DNA from: CAWUKT01 sp964352215
GTDB taxonomy: Bacteria; Bacteroidota; Bacteroidia; J057; JADKCL01
NCBI GenBank assembly: GCA_964352215.1
Contig: CAYGRE010000018.1
Span: 13,655 to 77,654, forward strand
Reading direction: 5' to 3'
DNA: 64,000 nucleotides
The position numbers and the translations under genes are program-made. Shown here piece after piece: positions 16,549 to 26,312 of this stretch. The stretch's first letter is position 1, and every line of letters starts with the position of its first letter. The notes below the pieces were generated by a model. That model had not been told where the DNA came from, did no database searches, and saw only the letters and a list, made by a program, of their open reading frames with translations.

Positions 16549-18597
16549 TTATGGCTGGACCAGTAAACGCTGGACTTTCCGGCCTTCGGAATGGTTCCAC
16601 TCCAAGAGGTACATTCCCGCTGCGACCGTCGAAGGCAGGCGGACTTCCTGAATGAAATCTTTGCCAATTCTTCCCGAATACAAATCCAGCAACTCCCTTC
16701 CTTGTAAATCCAGCAAGCGAAGGTTCAGTTCCCCCGGATTCCTGAAAGAGGCTGTCAAAGAGAATGTCCCCTCGGTAGGATTGGGATATATCGGATCGAC
16801 ATTGAGGACCTCGTTGAAGGCTGGAGTATTCGAGACCAATTGAGAAGCGAATACGGTGTCGCTGTCTGTACATCCGTATTCATTGGTACAGGAAACGATT
16901 ACATCTGGCGAAGGAAAAGGTTGAAAGAATGGCAAAAAGGGATTGGGGCAATCGGAACAACTCAGGTAGCCAGCCGGGGACCATGAATAGCTGGAACAGC
17001 CGGTAGCCAGTAAATCCCCATTGGGATCACCCAATTGGATTGTAACGGAAACCATGGGGGAGGGAAGGACCTCAATCACATCCTGGTAGGTAATGGTATC
17101 GGCCCCCATATTGTTAGACACAATCAACCTGACCGAATAAGTCCCGGGAGTAGTATAAGCGTGGGAAGTAGTATAAATACTCGTATCTGTGGAACCATCT
17201 CCGAAATCCCATTCCCAGTGTTGTGGATACTCGGTCGAAAGGTCTGTGAAATGGACCAGTTCTCCCGCACATGCTGTGTCCCGGTCGATCGCGAGGTCTG
17301 CCACTGGAGCTGCCAATCTGGGTACACACAAAGCCGAAGCGAGTGCATTGATCCTGCCCGCTCCCATCCACCCTACATAATCGGGATTGAGGGCATCAAT
17401 ATTTACGCAACCAGCTTTGAGACATTGCTGGACCTCATCCGGGTCCATGGTCGGATTGATGCTGAGCATCAACCCGCACAAGCCGGCAACCATTGGGGAT
17501 GCCATGCTGGTGCCTGACATAAAGGTGTACGCGTCGGTTTCGGCAGAAAACACGGACCAGATGCCGCCTCCGGGAGCCATCACATCGACGGTGGGGTGGT
17601 AGGAGGAAAACCCGGACTTCCGGTCATCCTGCTCCGTAGACCCAACTGAGATCACATGGTTGTATCCTGCCGGAAAGCGCCCCTGCCATTGCCCGTCGTT
17701 GCCAGCGCCCGCTACCCAGACGATCCCGGCAAAGTGACCCAGGTTGATGAGGCTTTGCGTGGTCTGGGAAAATCCAAAACCGGCGAAAGACATATTGACG
17801 ACTTTGGCACCTGACACAATCGCATAGTCAATCCCTTCTGCTGAGGCATCAATGGCATTGCTGGAAGTCGTGTCGTGCTTGGCTTTGATCGGAAGCAGGG
17901 AGCAGCCAAAGCCAACAGCGGCGATCCCCTTGCCATTGTCAGTTGCCGCAACCGAGATTCCGGCTACATGTGATCCATGGCTCCAGCCAATCGAGTTCAT
18001 CACTGGTGGGTTCACATCTGTATCCTCATCGGCCACATCGTAGCCACTCGCATCATCGATGAAGCCATTGTTGTCATTGTCAATCCCGTCCCCAGGAATT
18101 TCAAGGGGGTTGGTCCAGATCTGAGGGGCAAGGTCTTCGTGGTCGCTTCGGAATGCATTGTCAATCACTCCGATCACGATATCTGCGTCCCCTCTCGCAA
18201 TGTCCCAGGCCTTCTCAGCCTGGATTTTGTACAGGCCCCATTGCTGGGTGATGAGGTCATCCGGAGTATAGGTACTCCGATAGAGTGGCACCTTCTCCAC
18301 ATAATCCACCTCCTGGTATTCTCCGAATGATTCCAACAGGTCATTGACCCTGGCCTTCTCCGAAAACCGGATTGCATATACGTCTTCCATCCCCGGGGTA
18401 CGGAAGGGCTGCCTGACAGAAGTGATCCCGAATTCGGTGGTCATCTCCTGCCAGGCAGCTTGCGGAAGGTCCAAAGAGAGCTTCAGATAGACTTTGCCAT
18501 CTACATAATGCGGATCCACCGTTTGCCCACTCAATGAGCCAATGGTCAAGGCAAATGCAAACAGGAAAATCAGAAGCCGCTCTCCGAATCTTACCAT
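16549..18597 (-). CDS. T9SS-secreted subtilisin-like serine protease (S8) with PKD domain
   Basis: A 682-residue protease from the ATG at 18597, which gives a signal peptide (RFGERLLIFLFAFALTIG) and sits 4 nt after the upstream stop. The catalytic triad is visible: Asp in DIVIGVIDNAF, His in SHGSHVAGIS, Ser in SGTSMASPMVAGL. An inhibitor-like propeptide precedes the catalytic domain. After it come a PKD domain (HWEWDFGDGSTDTS) and a type A T9SS sorting domain (VDPIYPNPTEGTFSLTASF to the end). The protein should be exported by the type IX system and anchored at or released from the surface. It is co-transcribed with the large sialidase-like gene upstream. Confidence 0.92.
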   Translation of the reverse strand: MVRFGERLLIFLFAFALTIGSLSGQTVDPHYVDGKVYLKLSLDLPQAAWQEMTTEFGITSVRQPFRTPGMEDVYAIRFSEKARVNDLLESFGEYQEVDYVEKVPLYRSTYTPDDLITQQWGLYKIQAEKAWDIARGDADIVIGVIDNAFRSDHEDLAPQIWTNPLEIPGDGIDNDNNGFIDDASGYDVADEDTDVNPPVMNSIGWSHGSHVAGISVAATDNGKGIAAVGFGCSLLPIKAKHDTTSSNAIDASAEGIDYAIVSGAKVVNMSFAGFGFSQTTQSLINLGHFAGIVWVAGAGNDGQWQGRFPAGYNHVISVGSTEQDDRKSGFSSYHPTVDVMAPGGGIWSVFSAETDAYTFMSGTSMASPMVAGLCGLMLSINPTMDPDEVQQCLKAGCVNIDALNPDYVGWMGAGRINALASALCVPRLAAPVADLAIDRDTACAGELVHFTDLSTEYPQHWEWDFGDGSTDTSIYTTSHAYTTPGTYSVRLIVSNNMGADTITYQDVIEVLPSPMVSVTIQLGDPNGDLLATGCSSYSWSPAGYLSCSDCPNPFLPFFQPFPSPDVIVSCTNEYGCTDSDTVFASQLVSNTPAFNEVLNVDPIYPNPTEGTFSLTASFRNPGELNLRLLDLQGRELLDLYSGRIGKDFIQEVRLPSTVAAGMYLLEWNHSEGRKVQRLLVQP

Positions 18598-18601
18598 ATT
18601 C

Positions 18602-21600
18602 TTAATTGGTGAGGATAATCTTTTGTACAGTTTGGAAATCTCCAACTGCTACCCGGATGAAATAGACCCCGTTGGCCAGGCCATAGCCACGGCTCCAACG
18701 CAAGGTATGGGTCCCCTGGTCTTGCCAGTCATTCTCCATCACGCTCAGCACCTTACCCCCTGTGCTCATCAATTCGATGCGGGTATTGGCTGGTTGGAGC
18801 AATTCGTATTCGAGCACAATCTCAGTGGAAACCGGATTCGGATAGACTGGACGGACCACTACCGGATCTGGAAGTTGGTCTTCGATCCCTACAATATTGA
18901 CGAATACAGTCACCATATCGGTACGGCTGCAACCAGCGGCATTGAATCCGGTTACCGTGTAAGTGGTGGTGGTATCCGGAGAAGCCATCGGATCAGGGCA
19001 ATTGGTACAACTAAGGCCTGCGGCCGGGCTCCACTGATAAGTTACAGCGCCCTGACCACTTAACTGAACGGAGTCATTGACCCCGGTAATGGTCTGGTCC
19101 TGTCCTCCCCAGGTATTAGGAGTTCCTTCCTGCATGACCTCGACGGTATCGGTACCTGTACATCCATTCGCGTCCGTAACCGTAACGATGAAGGAGCGGG
19201 TGCCGGAGATTTCATAGACCGGGTTGGCAATATTGGGATCGCTGAGACCGGCACTTGGGAACCATGAATAGGTTACCCCACCAGAAGCACTCAACTGAAC
19301 GCTGTCACCGGGACAGCCGGAAGTGTCTCCGGTAGCCACTGCTACTACAGGTGGAACCACCGTGATATTGTAGCTCCTGGAGGTGGAATCGCTTCCATTG
19401 GGATTGGTAGCCACCATGGTGACCGTATAGGTACCACTGTTTGCATACACATGGGTAGGGTTCTGCTGGGTAGATGTTCCGCCATCACCAAAGTTCCAGG
19501 ACCACGAACCGGGCGCATTTTGAGTGGAGTCGATAAACTGAATGCTGCCGCCACAAGCGATGGTGGAATTCATTAACCCAAAGGCTGCAATCGGCTCATT
19601 TTGCAGGGAAGAGCTGCTGAACATTCCGCGCCCGTGGGTACCGGCATGGACGGTGTTGTCAGAAGCACGCGCCCGGAGCATGTCGATCCTGGCATAGCCA
19701 AGACCACCACTTGCGGGTGACCAGTAGATATCTGGTGCTGCCTGGGTGATGTCGGCACAGCGGAAGGCACCAAGGTCCGTTCCGAGCACCAGTGCATTGG
19801 TATTGTTGGGTTCAAAAACAACCCAGTTGCAAGGAACATCTGGCAGATTTCCGGAAAGGTTTTTCCAGGTAGCATTGGCTCCCTGATCTGCATCCCGGCA
19901 TTCCATCACTTTTTGAATAAGCCCATAACTGCTGTAGGTGATCACGATATGATTCCCATCGTTGGGGTTAATGGATACACAACTCAGGTACCCATTGCCA
20001 GAAGCAGAAGGATTCACCGCCACTGGCTGGGAATTGAAGTTGGAGATATGGCCGTCGGGCAGGCGGTAAACCGTTCCGGAGGCGCCAATATAAACCAGAT
20101 TGGGAGTCGATTCTGATACTGCAATGGCAGTGATCTGCCCGTTCAGACCCATGGTGGCCTGGGTCCAGCCTCCCTGGCCTCCCTGGGCGGCATTGTTGCG
20201 ACGCCACAAACGATCAGCAGCCATAAAGAGCCGACGCGGATTGTTCGGGTCCATTTCCATAGGATTGATGAACAGCACGTCGTTTTGACTCACCGAAGTA
20301 TTCGTGATCTGAGAAAAGTTATTGCCCCCATCATGGCTACGCAGCATGGTCTGATACTGGTAGGTTGTGTACATGGTGTCGGGGTCGTTGTAGTCAATGG
20401 CACAGAAGGCACCATCTGCACCGGTCAGCTTATTGCTGGGGCCAACACCGCTGGTGTACAATTGATGGCTTCCATTGTCCTGGGTACCACCGATGATCTT
20501 AGGATTCCCGGCACGGGGGTCAACTGCAATCGCATAGAACTGACTGGTATTGTAACCGGAATTCCGGGAACCATAAGAGGTACCATTGTTAGAGGAATAA
20601 TAAACCCCACCATCATTCGCAAACAGTACACGGCCAGAAACATTGGGGTTGAAAACGATATTGTGCTGGTCCACATGCATACTGCCAAAGTTGCCAATAT
20701 TGGTCCAACTGTTGCCGCCGGTAGTGGTCCGGTGCTGCTCAAGACCACCCGCAAATACACGGAGGTGGTTAAAAGGATCAACCGTGATACAGAGATCGTA
20801 CCAGGCCTGGTTATTGGCCCACTGATTGCTTCCTGCCGGCTGGTTCTGGGTAATGCCCCAACTGCTTCCACCGTTCGTACTGCGGTAAATATTAGACGCG
20901 AACAAGCTGACTTCAGAGACAGCATACAGGTAATTCGGGTTGTTCCCGCCGGCTGTAAACTCGATCCGGCCAAAACCAGCCGGGAAGTTCAAAGGCAAAC
21001 GGGTCCACTGACCAGAATCACCAACTGCGGTTCCCAAAGAAGCTGGAGATTTGTAGACACCGCCGCCGGAGATAGATGCATAAAGATCGTCGTTACCGGC
21101 AATGTCAAGGTCACAGATGAACCCACTGCTGGCCAAATTCCCTGCACCCAATACATTTTGCCAGGTCAGTCCACCATCGCTGGAGCGCTGCAAACCTGCT
21201 TTGGTGGCAGCATAAACATCACTTGTTGCGGGGTAAACAATAATTTTCTGGCAATAATAGAAGATGCTATTGGTGGTAGAGGGCAATACATCCCATGACA
21301 TTCCCCCATCGGTAGATTTGAAAATGCCGGCTCCACGCAAGGCATCTGCATTGTTGTAACCTTCGCCTGTCCCATAGTACATGATTTGAGGATTGTTGGG
21401 ATCAGCTGCGATGGCACAAACGGCTACGTTTGAAAAGACCTCGCTGACATTGGTCCAGGTTGGACTGGTTACGGTAATGTCGGGGGTATGCCACAGCCCG
21501 CCACCAACGCCACCTGCAAAAACAGCTTTGTTCTGGCTGTCATTGGGGTCCCACATGATAGCTCTGGTACGTCCTCCGACATTGTCAGGCCCACGCTCCA

Positions 21601-21940
21601 CCCATTGCAGCGCATTGTTCCGGCTGGAAGAGATATCTCCGAATTGACGTCGGAGGTCCTGGTAGGCACGCACCAAACCATCCGCTGGAACTTCACCCGT
21701 ACTTGGATCCAACCGCTTCAGCTTGTCAAATTCAAAAAACATATCCGGGCTCTCCCGCTTGCTCTTTGAAGGGTCCGGTTTGGGCATATTGGCGATGTAT
21801 TCATTCATGAATTCAGCATACGCCTTTTTTTCAGGGGGAATCGGGTCGTAGCGATCCTGAGCTTCAGAACCAGACATACTGCGAAAAACAACTACCAATA
21901 AGAGAAGACCTGCCAGGCCTGCGAAGAATGATCTTTTCAT
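18602..21940 (-). CDS. Giant T9SS cargo: sialidase/VPS10-like propeller plus PKD repeats
   Basis: A 1112-residue secreted protein from the ATG at 21940, preferred to the 22093 start because it places a signal peptide at the N-terminus (KRSFFAGLAGLLLLVVVF). The body is a BNR/sortilin-type beta propeller with repeated Asp-box-like blades (FKSTDGGMSWDV, QRSSDGGLTWQNV, YRSTNGGSSWGI). Then come a PKD domain (GSWSWNFGDGG), a Pro-rich Ig-like section with CPGDSVQLSASGG, and a type A sorting domain (RPVYPNPVSTEIVLEYEL). These proteins are usually called glycosyl hydrolases by similarity, but I see no sialidase catalytic set, so binding may be the main role. Confidence 0.88.
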   Translation of the reverse strand: MKRSFFAGLAGLLLLVVVFRSMSGSEAQDRYDPIPPEKKAYAEFMNEYIANMPKPDPSKSKRESPDMFFEFDKLKRLDPSTGEVPADGLVRAYQDLRRQFGDISSSRNNALQWVERGPDNVGGRTRAIMWDPNDSQNKAVFAGGVGGGLWHTPDITVTSPTWTNVSEVFSNVAVCAIAADPNNPQIMYYGTGEGYNNADALRGAGIFKSTDGGMSWDVLPSTTNSIFYYCQKIIVYPATSDVYAATKAGLQRSSDGGLTWQNVLGAGNLASSGFICDLDIAGNDDLYASISGGGVYKSPASLGTAVGDSGQWTRLPLNFPAGFGRIEFTAGGNNPNYLYAVSEVSLFASNIYRSTNGGSSWGITQNQPAGSNQWANNQAWYDLCITVDPFNHLRVFAGGLEQHRTTTGGNSWTNIGNFGSMHVDQHNIVFNPNVSGRVLFANDGGVYYSSNNGTSYGSRNSGYNTSQFYAIAVDPRAGNPKIIGGTQDNGSHQLYTSGVGPSNKLTGADGAFCAIDYNDPDTMYTTYQYQTMLRSHDGGNNFSQITNTSVSQNDVLFINPMEMDPNNPRRLFMAADRLWRRNNAAQGGQGGWTQATMGLNGQITAIAVSESTPNLVYIGASGTVYRLPDGHISNFNSQPVAVNPSASGNGYLSCVSINPNDGNHIVITYSSYGLIQKVMECRDADQGANATWKNLSGNLPDVPCNWVVFEPNNTNALVLGTDLGAFRCADITQAAPDIYWSPASGGLGYARIDMLRARASDNTVHAGTHGRGMFSSSSLQNEPIAAFGLMNSTIACGGSIQFIDSTQNAPGSWSWNFGDGGTSTQQNPTHVYANSGTYTVTMVATNPNGSDSTSRSYNITVVPPVVAVATGDTSGCPGDSVQLSASGGVTYSWFPSAGLSDPNIANPVYEISGTRSFIVTVTDANGCTGTDTVEVMQEGTPNTWGGQDQTITGVNDSVQLSGQGAVTYQWSPAAGLSCTNCPDPMASPDTTTTYTVTGFNAAGCSRTDMVTVFVNIVGIEDQLPDPVVVRPVYPNPVSTEIVLEYELLQPANTRIELMSTGGKVLSVMENDWQDQGTHTLRWSRGYGLANGVYFIRVAVGDFQTVQKIILTN

Positions 21941-22123
21941 AATTCCAACCAAAGAATAACGATTGATATTTACAGCGAAACTCAGGCTCACTGCACTTAA
22001 AGCCAACAATGTAAGCAAATAAAGGGGCTTTCTGTTTTGAGAAAGGGGATCAAATTGCGGGGTGTCCTCCTTAAGACACGCCCTTTTCCACATCTAAATA
22101 CCTAATCTTTTGCCAATGTGTTA

Positions 22124-22131
22124 TATTTTTG
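22124..22131 (+). promoter_or_regulatory. Bacteroidetes -7 box
   Basis: TATTTTTG matches TAnnTTTG and ends 5 nt before the ATG at 22137. It probably drives the lipoprotein, the FAH-family gene and the M23 peptidase, which are tightly packed. Confidence 0.45.
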
Positions 22132-22136
22132 CCCCT

Positions 22137-22586
22137 ATGAGCCCTTTTCGAATGCATAAGTACATCTTGATCGCTTTCCTGTTCTGTTCCATCGGTTACA
22201 TTGGCTGTGATGCTGGTTCCGGTAACCCAACCCAGGAAGATCTGAAAGGAAAATTCGTCCAGAAATATTGTTCTGAGGATGGGAAGACCAACCTGACTCT
22301 GGACAACAATGGGAGGTATACCAACAAGCGCCTCCGAAGCAATCCTTTTGGTGGCGCATCACTGCCGGAAAGCTGCGAGGGAGCTTACTCCTTTGTAGAA
22401 GGTGACAATTCCTGGAAGTTGGTCTTTGAAAAAAGCGACGAAAAGTCCAACCCGATGCTGCCTGCCTGTCAGGGAGAGATCGAAATCTGGAATGCAGAAG
22501 CAGGATATTTGGTTGGAGATTCTATCATCGTACTGAAAGACCTCTTCGGCGACGAAGCAGTTTCCAGTGCCAACTGCGGAGGATAA
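22137..22586 (+). CDS. Small lipoprotein, unknown function
   Basis: About 149 residues with a lipoprotein signal (MHKYILIAFLFCSIGYIGC, lipobox YIGC). The mature part resembles small lipocalin-like lipoproteins that begin with a KGKFVQKYCSEDGKTNLTLDNNGRYT strand series, but I cannot place it in a named family. The ATG at 22137 would make an almost leaderless message; the ATG at 22152 gives a more typical signal peptide. The following hydrolase gene begins 4 bp after the stop. Confidence 0.7.
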   Translation: MSPFRMHKYILIAFLFCSIGYIGCDAGSGNPTQEDLKGKFVQKYCSEDGKTNLTLDNNGRYTNKRLRSNPFGGASLPESCEGAYSFVEGDNSWKLVFEKSDEKSNPMLPACQGEIEIWNAEAGYLVGDSIIVLKDLFGDEAVSSANCGG

Positions 22587-22590
22587 GAAA

Positions 22591-23202
22591 TTGAAGATTA
22601 TATGCGTCGGCCGGAATTATGCAGAGCATGCGAAGGAATTGTCCAATCCCCTTCCTTCCAAACCAATGATCTTTCTCAAACCTGATACGGCCCTCCTACG
22701 GCACAATCAGGATTTCTTTTACCCCGAGTTCAGCCAGGACATTCATTATGAGTGCGAACTGGTTTTCAGAATCTCACGGGAAGGAAAATACATAAATCCG
22801 AAATTTGTACGTACTTACATAGACGGGATTGGCCTTGGCATAGATTTCACGGCCCGCGACCTGCAGTCCGAAGCCAAAGAAAAAGGCCATCCCTGGACAT
22901 TGGCGAAGATGTTCAACAATTCTGCTCCCGCTTCGGAAATGCTTGACCCGACACAGTTTGAGGATTGGAAAAACCTGAACTTTGAGCTGAAGGTAAACGG
23001 TGAATCCCGGCAAAAGGGCTTCTCTGGGGATATGATCTTCGATATAGAAACCCTGGTGGCCTATATTTCGGAATATATCACGGTCAAGAAAGGGGACCTC
23101 ATCTTTACGGGTACTCCATCCGGAGTTGGTCCGGTGAAGGTCAACGATCATTTAGAAGCGAGTCTGGAAGGAAATAAACTCTTGGATTTTTATGTCAGGT
23201 AG
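22591..23202 (+). CDS. Fumarylacetoacetate hydrolase family protein (TTG start)
   Basis: A 203-residue FAH-fold enzyme of the small, FAHD1/YcgM-like kind that hydrolyses or decarboxylates acylpyruvates and oxaloacetate. Metal-ligand segments are present: YECELVFRI, GIGLGIDFTARDLQ and the FTGTPSGVGPV loop. I start it at TTG 22591 because the protein then begins LKIICVGRNYAEHA as in relatives, and a GGAGG sequence lies 9 nt upstream. A GTG at 22567 would overlap the lipoprotein and add residues not seen in the family. Its end overlaps the M23 gene by 11 nt. Confidence 0.88.
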   Translation: MKIICVGRNYAEHAKELSNPLPSKPMIFLKPDTALLRHNQDFFYPEFSQDIHYECELVFRISREGKYINPKFVRTYIDGIGLGIDFTARDLQSEAKEKGHPWTLAKMFNNSAPASEMLDPTQFEDWKNLNFELKVNGESRQKGFSGDMIFDIETLVAYISEYITVKKGDLIFTGTPSGVGPVKVNDHLEASLEGNKLLDFYVR

Positions 23203-25144
23203 GCTGAAACTAATCATACTGTTCTTGGTGGCAGGACTAGCAGTGGGAATGGGGGGTCCGGACAGTGGTTCCTATCGCTTTCCGATGGAAGGCTCAGAAT
23301 TTGTGCTTTCAGGAACCTTTGGGGAATTGAGGTCCAACCATTTTCATTCCGGGATTGATGTAAAGACAGGCGGAGAAACCGGCAAGCGTATCATGGCCGC
23401 GCGGGATGGTTATGTTTATCGGATCAAGGTCAGTCCTTATGGTTTTGGCAAGGCCATTTACTTGCGCCATCCCGACGGAGAGTTCACGGTTTATGCCCAC
23501 CTACGCGGGTTCAATGATGAAATCGAAACCTTCGTCTACGAAAAACAATACGCTTCCAAAAGCTATGAGCAGGAAATCTACCTTCCTGAAGAGGAGATGC
23601 CGGTCCGGCAGGGGCAACTGATTGGATACAGCGGTAATTCCGGCTCCTCAGGTGGTCCCCACCTCCACTTCGAAATCCGGGATTCAGATGAAAAGATCAC
23701 CAATGTCCTGAAGCACTTTAAGAATGTGATCCGGGATGATGTCCGGCCAATCTTAAAGACCGTTGGTATCCAACCGCTCGACGCCAACGCGCGGGTGAGC
23801 GGAAAGCTTGAGAAACTGGAGTTGACCCCCGAAGGCAGCAATGGCACCTATTCAATTCCCGGAATAATTCAGGTCAACGGAAAATTCGGGATCGAATACC
23901 ATGCTTATGACCTGTTGAGCGCAGCGCCCAACCATTGCGGAATCAATTATGTCAAGGCCTACCTGGACGACCAACCTATCTATGCATTCAATCTGGATAC
24001 ATTTTCCTTTGATGAAAAGAAGTTCATCAATGTCCATTTTGATTATCCGCATTACAAAAAAACCGGTCGCAAGTTTCAGCGGGCTTACCGTGCCCATGGC
24101 AACAGCCTTGGCTGCTACGGGAACCTCTGTAGCGAAGGGGTCATCGAACTGAAAGACGATGCCACCCACCGGATAAGACTGGAACTGAGGGATACGCACC
24201 TGAACCGAACAACCCTTCGGATGAATGTCAAAAGGTCAAAGCCAGTTCCCCTACCATCCGAATATAATTTCCCCGGCCTTACCTCCATCTCAGGAGAAGT
24301 CCAGCAAAACCTGTTTGTCTGCCGCGTGAAAAACCCATCTTCCGGCCACAACAGAGGCATTGACGTGACCTATACCAACGGTACCACGGAACGTATCCAA
24401 CCGGCCTACCTTGAAGGAAAAGAATTGGTCTTTGTCAGCGCCCTCGACAAATGGCGGCTCCCGGAACTGGCCAGGGACCCGATCACCGGAAAGTCAATCC
24501 GGTTCGATCTGGCTGAAACCGTACTCCCAGACAAAAATAATATTGTTGAGAGTGGTGAATTGCAAATGTACTTCCCCTATGCGGCAGTTTTCGATTCACT
24601 TCCCCTCCATGTAAAGCGCTATCCCCGGCAGTCCACCATGTATTCTCAGGTATATGAAGTAGGAAATATGATGGACCCACTCTTCAAATCATTTGTCCTC
24701 AACTTCCGCCCGGACCAGGAAATGGACCCTACCCATGCCGTGATTGCCAGAAAAGGCAGCTCAGGGGGCTGGTATTTCCTGGGGAAAGATGTCAATGAAG
24801 ATGGTAGTATCTATGCCTCTTCAGGGAGTTTTGGGAGCTTTTGTGTCATGGCCGACAGCACCTCTCCGGTCATCTCTTCCAAAGGGTTTTCTGATGGAAG
24901 TACCATTCCCAGTACCCAAAATACCCTTTCCCTGCGCATTGAGGATAACTTCGCCGGCATTGACAGCGATCGCATCATCGGAACCCTGGATGATAACTGG
25001 GTCCTCTTCGAATTTGATGCCAAGACTAGTACAATTGCACATCGGTTAAGACAGCGCCCCACTTCAGGTAAGCACAAATTGCACCTGATGGTCTATGACA
25101 ATGCGAACAATCTGGCCGAAAAAACGTTTTATCTCTACTTCTGA
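23192..25144 (+). CDS. M23 family metallopeptidase (murein hydrolase-like)
   Basis: A 650-residue secreted protein with a signal peptide (LKLIILFLVAGLAVGMG). The LytM/M23 domain occupies the first 180 residues: first zinc ligands in RSNHFHSGIDVK, and HLHFE in GGPHLHFEIR, both intact, so peptidoglycan endopeptidase activity is likely. The remaining 450 residues are beta-sandwich-like repeats with no motif I know (GIEYHAYDLLS, HRIRLELRDTHLN); such long tails are common in Bacteroidetes M23 proteins. The start overlaps the hydrolase gene by 11 nt, which implies coupled translation. Confidence 0.88.
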   Translation: MSGRLKLIILFLVAGLAVGMGGPDSGSYRFPMEGSEFVLSGTFGELRSNHFHSGIDVKTGGETGKRIMAARDGYVYRIKVSPYGFGKAIYLRHPDGEFTVYAHLRGFNDEIETFVYEKQYASKSYEQEIYLPEEEMPVRQGQLIGYSGNSGSSGGPHLHFEIRDSDEKITNVLKHFKNVIRDDVRPILKTVGIQPLDANARVSGKLEKLELTPEGSNGTYSIPGIIQVNGKFGIEYHAYDLLSAAPNHCGINYVKAYLDDQPIYAFNLDTFSFDEKKFINVHFDYPHYKKTGRKFQRAYRAHGNSLGCYGNLCSEGVIELKDDATHRIRLELRDTHLNRTTLRMNVKRSKPVPLPSEYNFPGLTSISGEVQQNLFVCRVKNPSSGHNRGIDVTYTNGTTERIQPAYLEGKELVFVSALDKWRLPELARDPITGKSIRFDLAETVLPDKNNIVESGELQMYFPYAAVFDSLPLHVKRYPRQSTMYSQVYEVGNMMDPLFKSFVLNFRPDQEMDPTHAVIARKGSSGGWYFLGKDVNEDGSIYASSGSFGSFCVMADSTSPVISSKGFSDGSTIPSTQNTLSLRIEDNFAGIDSDRIIGTLDDNWVLFEFDAKTSTIAHRLRQRPTSGKHKLHLMVYDNANNLAEKTFYLYF

Positions 25145-25198
25145 CAGAGATAACCTCTGTTTTAGGAATCGATAATACATCAAATACAAGAATACAAA

Positions 25199-25669
25199 AT
25201 GGCTACTCCAGAATTGCTCGAAGTAGGGACAACCGCACCTTCATTTACCGTAAAAGATCAGAATGGAAATGATATTTCATTGGCTGATTTCAAAGGAAAA
25301 AAAGTGATCCTGTACTTCTATCCCAAGGACAATACGCCTGGCTGTACCAAAGAAGCTTGTGATCTCCGTGACAACCACAGCGCACTTTTGGAAAAAGGCT
25401 TCATTGTATTGGGTGTAAGTACAGACAGTGAAAAATCTCATCAGAAATTTATTGCCAAATACGATCTACCTTTCGCGTTGTTGGCTGATACCGAGCGTGA
25501 GGTACATAATAAGTATAAGACTTGGGGAGAAAAGAAAATGTATGGCCGTGTCTACGAAGGAACCTACCGGGCGACCTACATCATTGATGAGCAGGGAAAG
25601 ATCGAACATGTAATTCCCAAAGTCAAAACAGGGGACCATACCAATCAGGTACTGGCCTTGTATGAATAA
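25199..25669 (+). CDS. bcp: Thioredoxin-dependent peroxiredoxin (BCP/PrxQ)
   Basis: A 156-residue thiol peroxidase of the BCP/PrxQ group. The peroxidatic Cys49 is in YPKDNTPGCTKEACDLRD and the resolving Cys54 is five residues later, the typical alpha2 arrangement. Further family segments are VILYFYPKDN and FALLADTEREVHNKY. It reduces hydrogen peroxide and organic peroxides with electrons from thioredoxin in the cytoplasm. It has its own terminator and 54 bp separate it from the M23 gene. Confidence 0.95.
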   Translation: MATPELLEVGTTAPSFTVKDQNGNDISLADFKGKKVILYFYPKDNTPGCTKEACDLRDNHSALLEKGFIVLGVSTDSEKSHQKFIAKYDLPFALLADTEREVHNKYKTWGEKKMYGRVYEGTYRATYIIDEQGKIEHVIPKVKTGDHTNQVLALYE

Positions 25670-25694
25670 ACTCCGGTTTCTTCCTAAGAAAAAA

Positions 25695-25730
25695 GGCCGG
25701 CCACTTAGTGGGTCCGGCCATTGATTTTTT
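25695..25730 (+). terminator. Terminator after bcp
   Basis: A strong GC-rich hairpin: GGCCGG (25695-25700) pairs with CCGGCC (25714-25719), extended by an inner CCAC/GTGG pair. It is followed by the T-rich run TTGATTTTTT. Confidence 0.8.
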
Positions 25731-25769
25731 AGGATGGATAATGTTGAATTCTTTTAAACAGAGCGGTGG

Positions 25770-25856
25770 CTAACGTTTTGAGAGGAGGGCCGTACATACG
25801 CCTACGACGATGAGTCCACCAAGTATGGCGAGGCCTCCGATTACTTCAATTGACAT
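25770..25856 (-). CDS. Possible 28-residue single-span membrane protein
   Basis: The minus strand encodes a 28-residue peptide made of a short start (MSIEV), one hydrophobic helix (IGGLAILGGLIVVGVCTALL) and a basic end SKR. Composition and topology are those of real small membrane proteins, and the stop, length and codons are clean. No ribosome-binding site or strong promoter is seen. No family recognised. Confidence 0.4.
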   Translation of the reverse strand: MSIEVIGGLAILGGLIVVGVCTALLSKR

Positions 25857-26273
25857 AATATATGTTGTTTAATCAGTTCCTATATACAGTAAAGGTACAA
25901 TTTTTACGCCTAAAAAGAAAGTTACTAAGCACCGCAAAACACTGAAAACCAACTGTATACAAACCACCTTAGGCCATAGCCACTGTTAAACCGATTCAGG
26001 AAACAATTACTTCTTTCAAAAAAACACTCCATTTGACAGCAACCTGCCCTTGTGTTGCTAAGAATGAGGGCAGCTAATGTTATCCACATACCGTTAACAA
26101 TCTGATGGGTGGAATCCCCATGCCTTCCAAAAACCACCAGTAAACAAATTCGCTTATATGAACATAATGTGAATTCATTAAAAAGTATGCCACTTAGCAC
26201 ATCAGGGAAGGACGAATTCGCAAGATATTCACCCAATTTCCCAAAATTCCAAGGCGGGTTAAGCTAATTTTCA
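25857..26273. other. Intergenic region upstream of glnN
   Basis: About 420 bp with no convincing gene; a 103-codon minus-strand frame here looks like chance. An exact DnaA-box sequence TTATCCACA occurs at 26080-26088, close to two GTTAAC-like sequences. No second box is near, so an origin is not supported. Confidence 0.4.
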
Positions 26274-26281
26274 TACTTTTG
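26274..26281 (+). promoter_or_regulatory. Bacteroidetes -7 box for glnN
   Basis: TACTTTTG is an exact TAnnTTTG box, 31 nt before the glnN ATG. No clear -33 element is visible. Confidence 0.45.
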
Positions 26282-26312
26282 CCCCGTAGAAAACAATTTT
26301 ACTTCAGTATAA

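Noticed and set aside
20285..21298. 337-codon plus-strand frame
   Set aside because: It is antisense to the large T9SS propeller gene, has no domain, and its Ile/Val/Thr-rich composition comes from the opposite strand's repeats.
25925..26236. 103-codon minus-strand frame upstream of glnN
   Set aside because: Rich in Cys, Phe and Trp in no ordered pattern, lies in an AT-rich intergenic region, and has no promoter or relative I can recognise.
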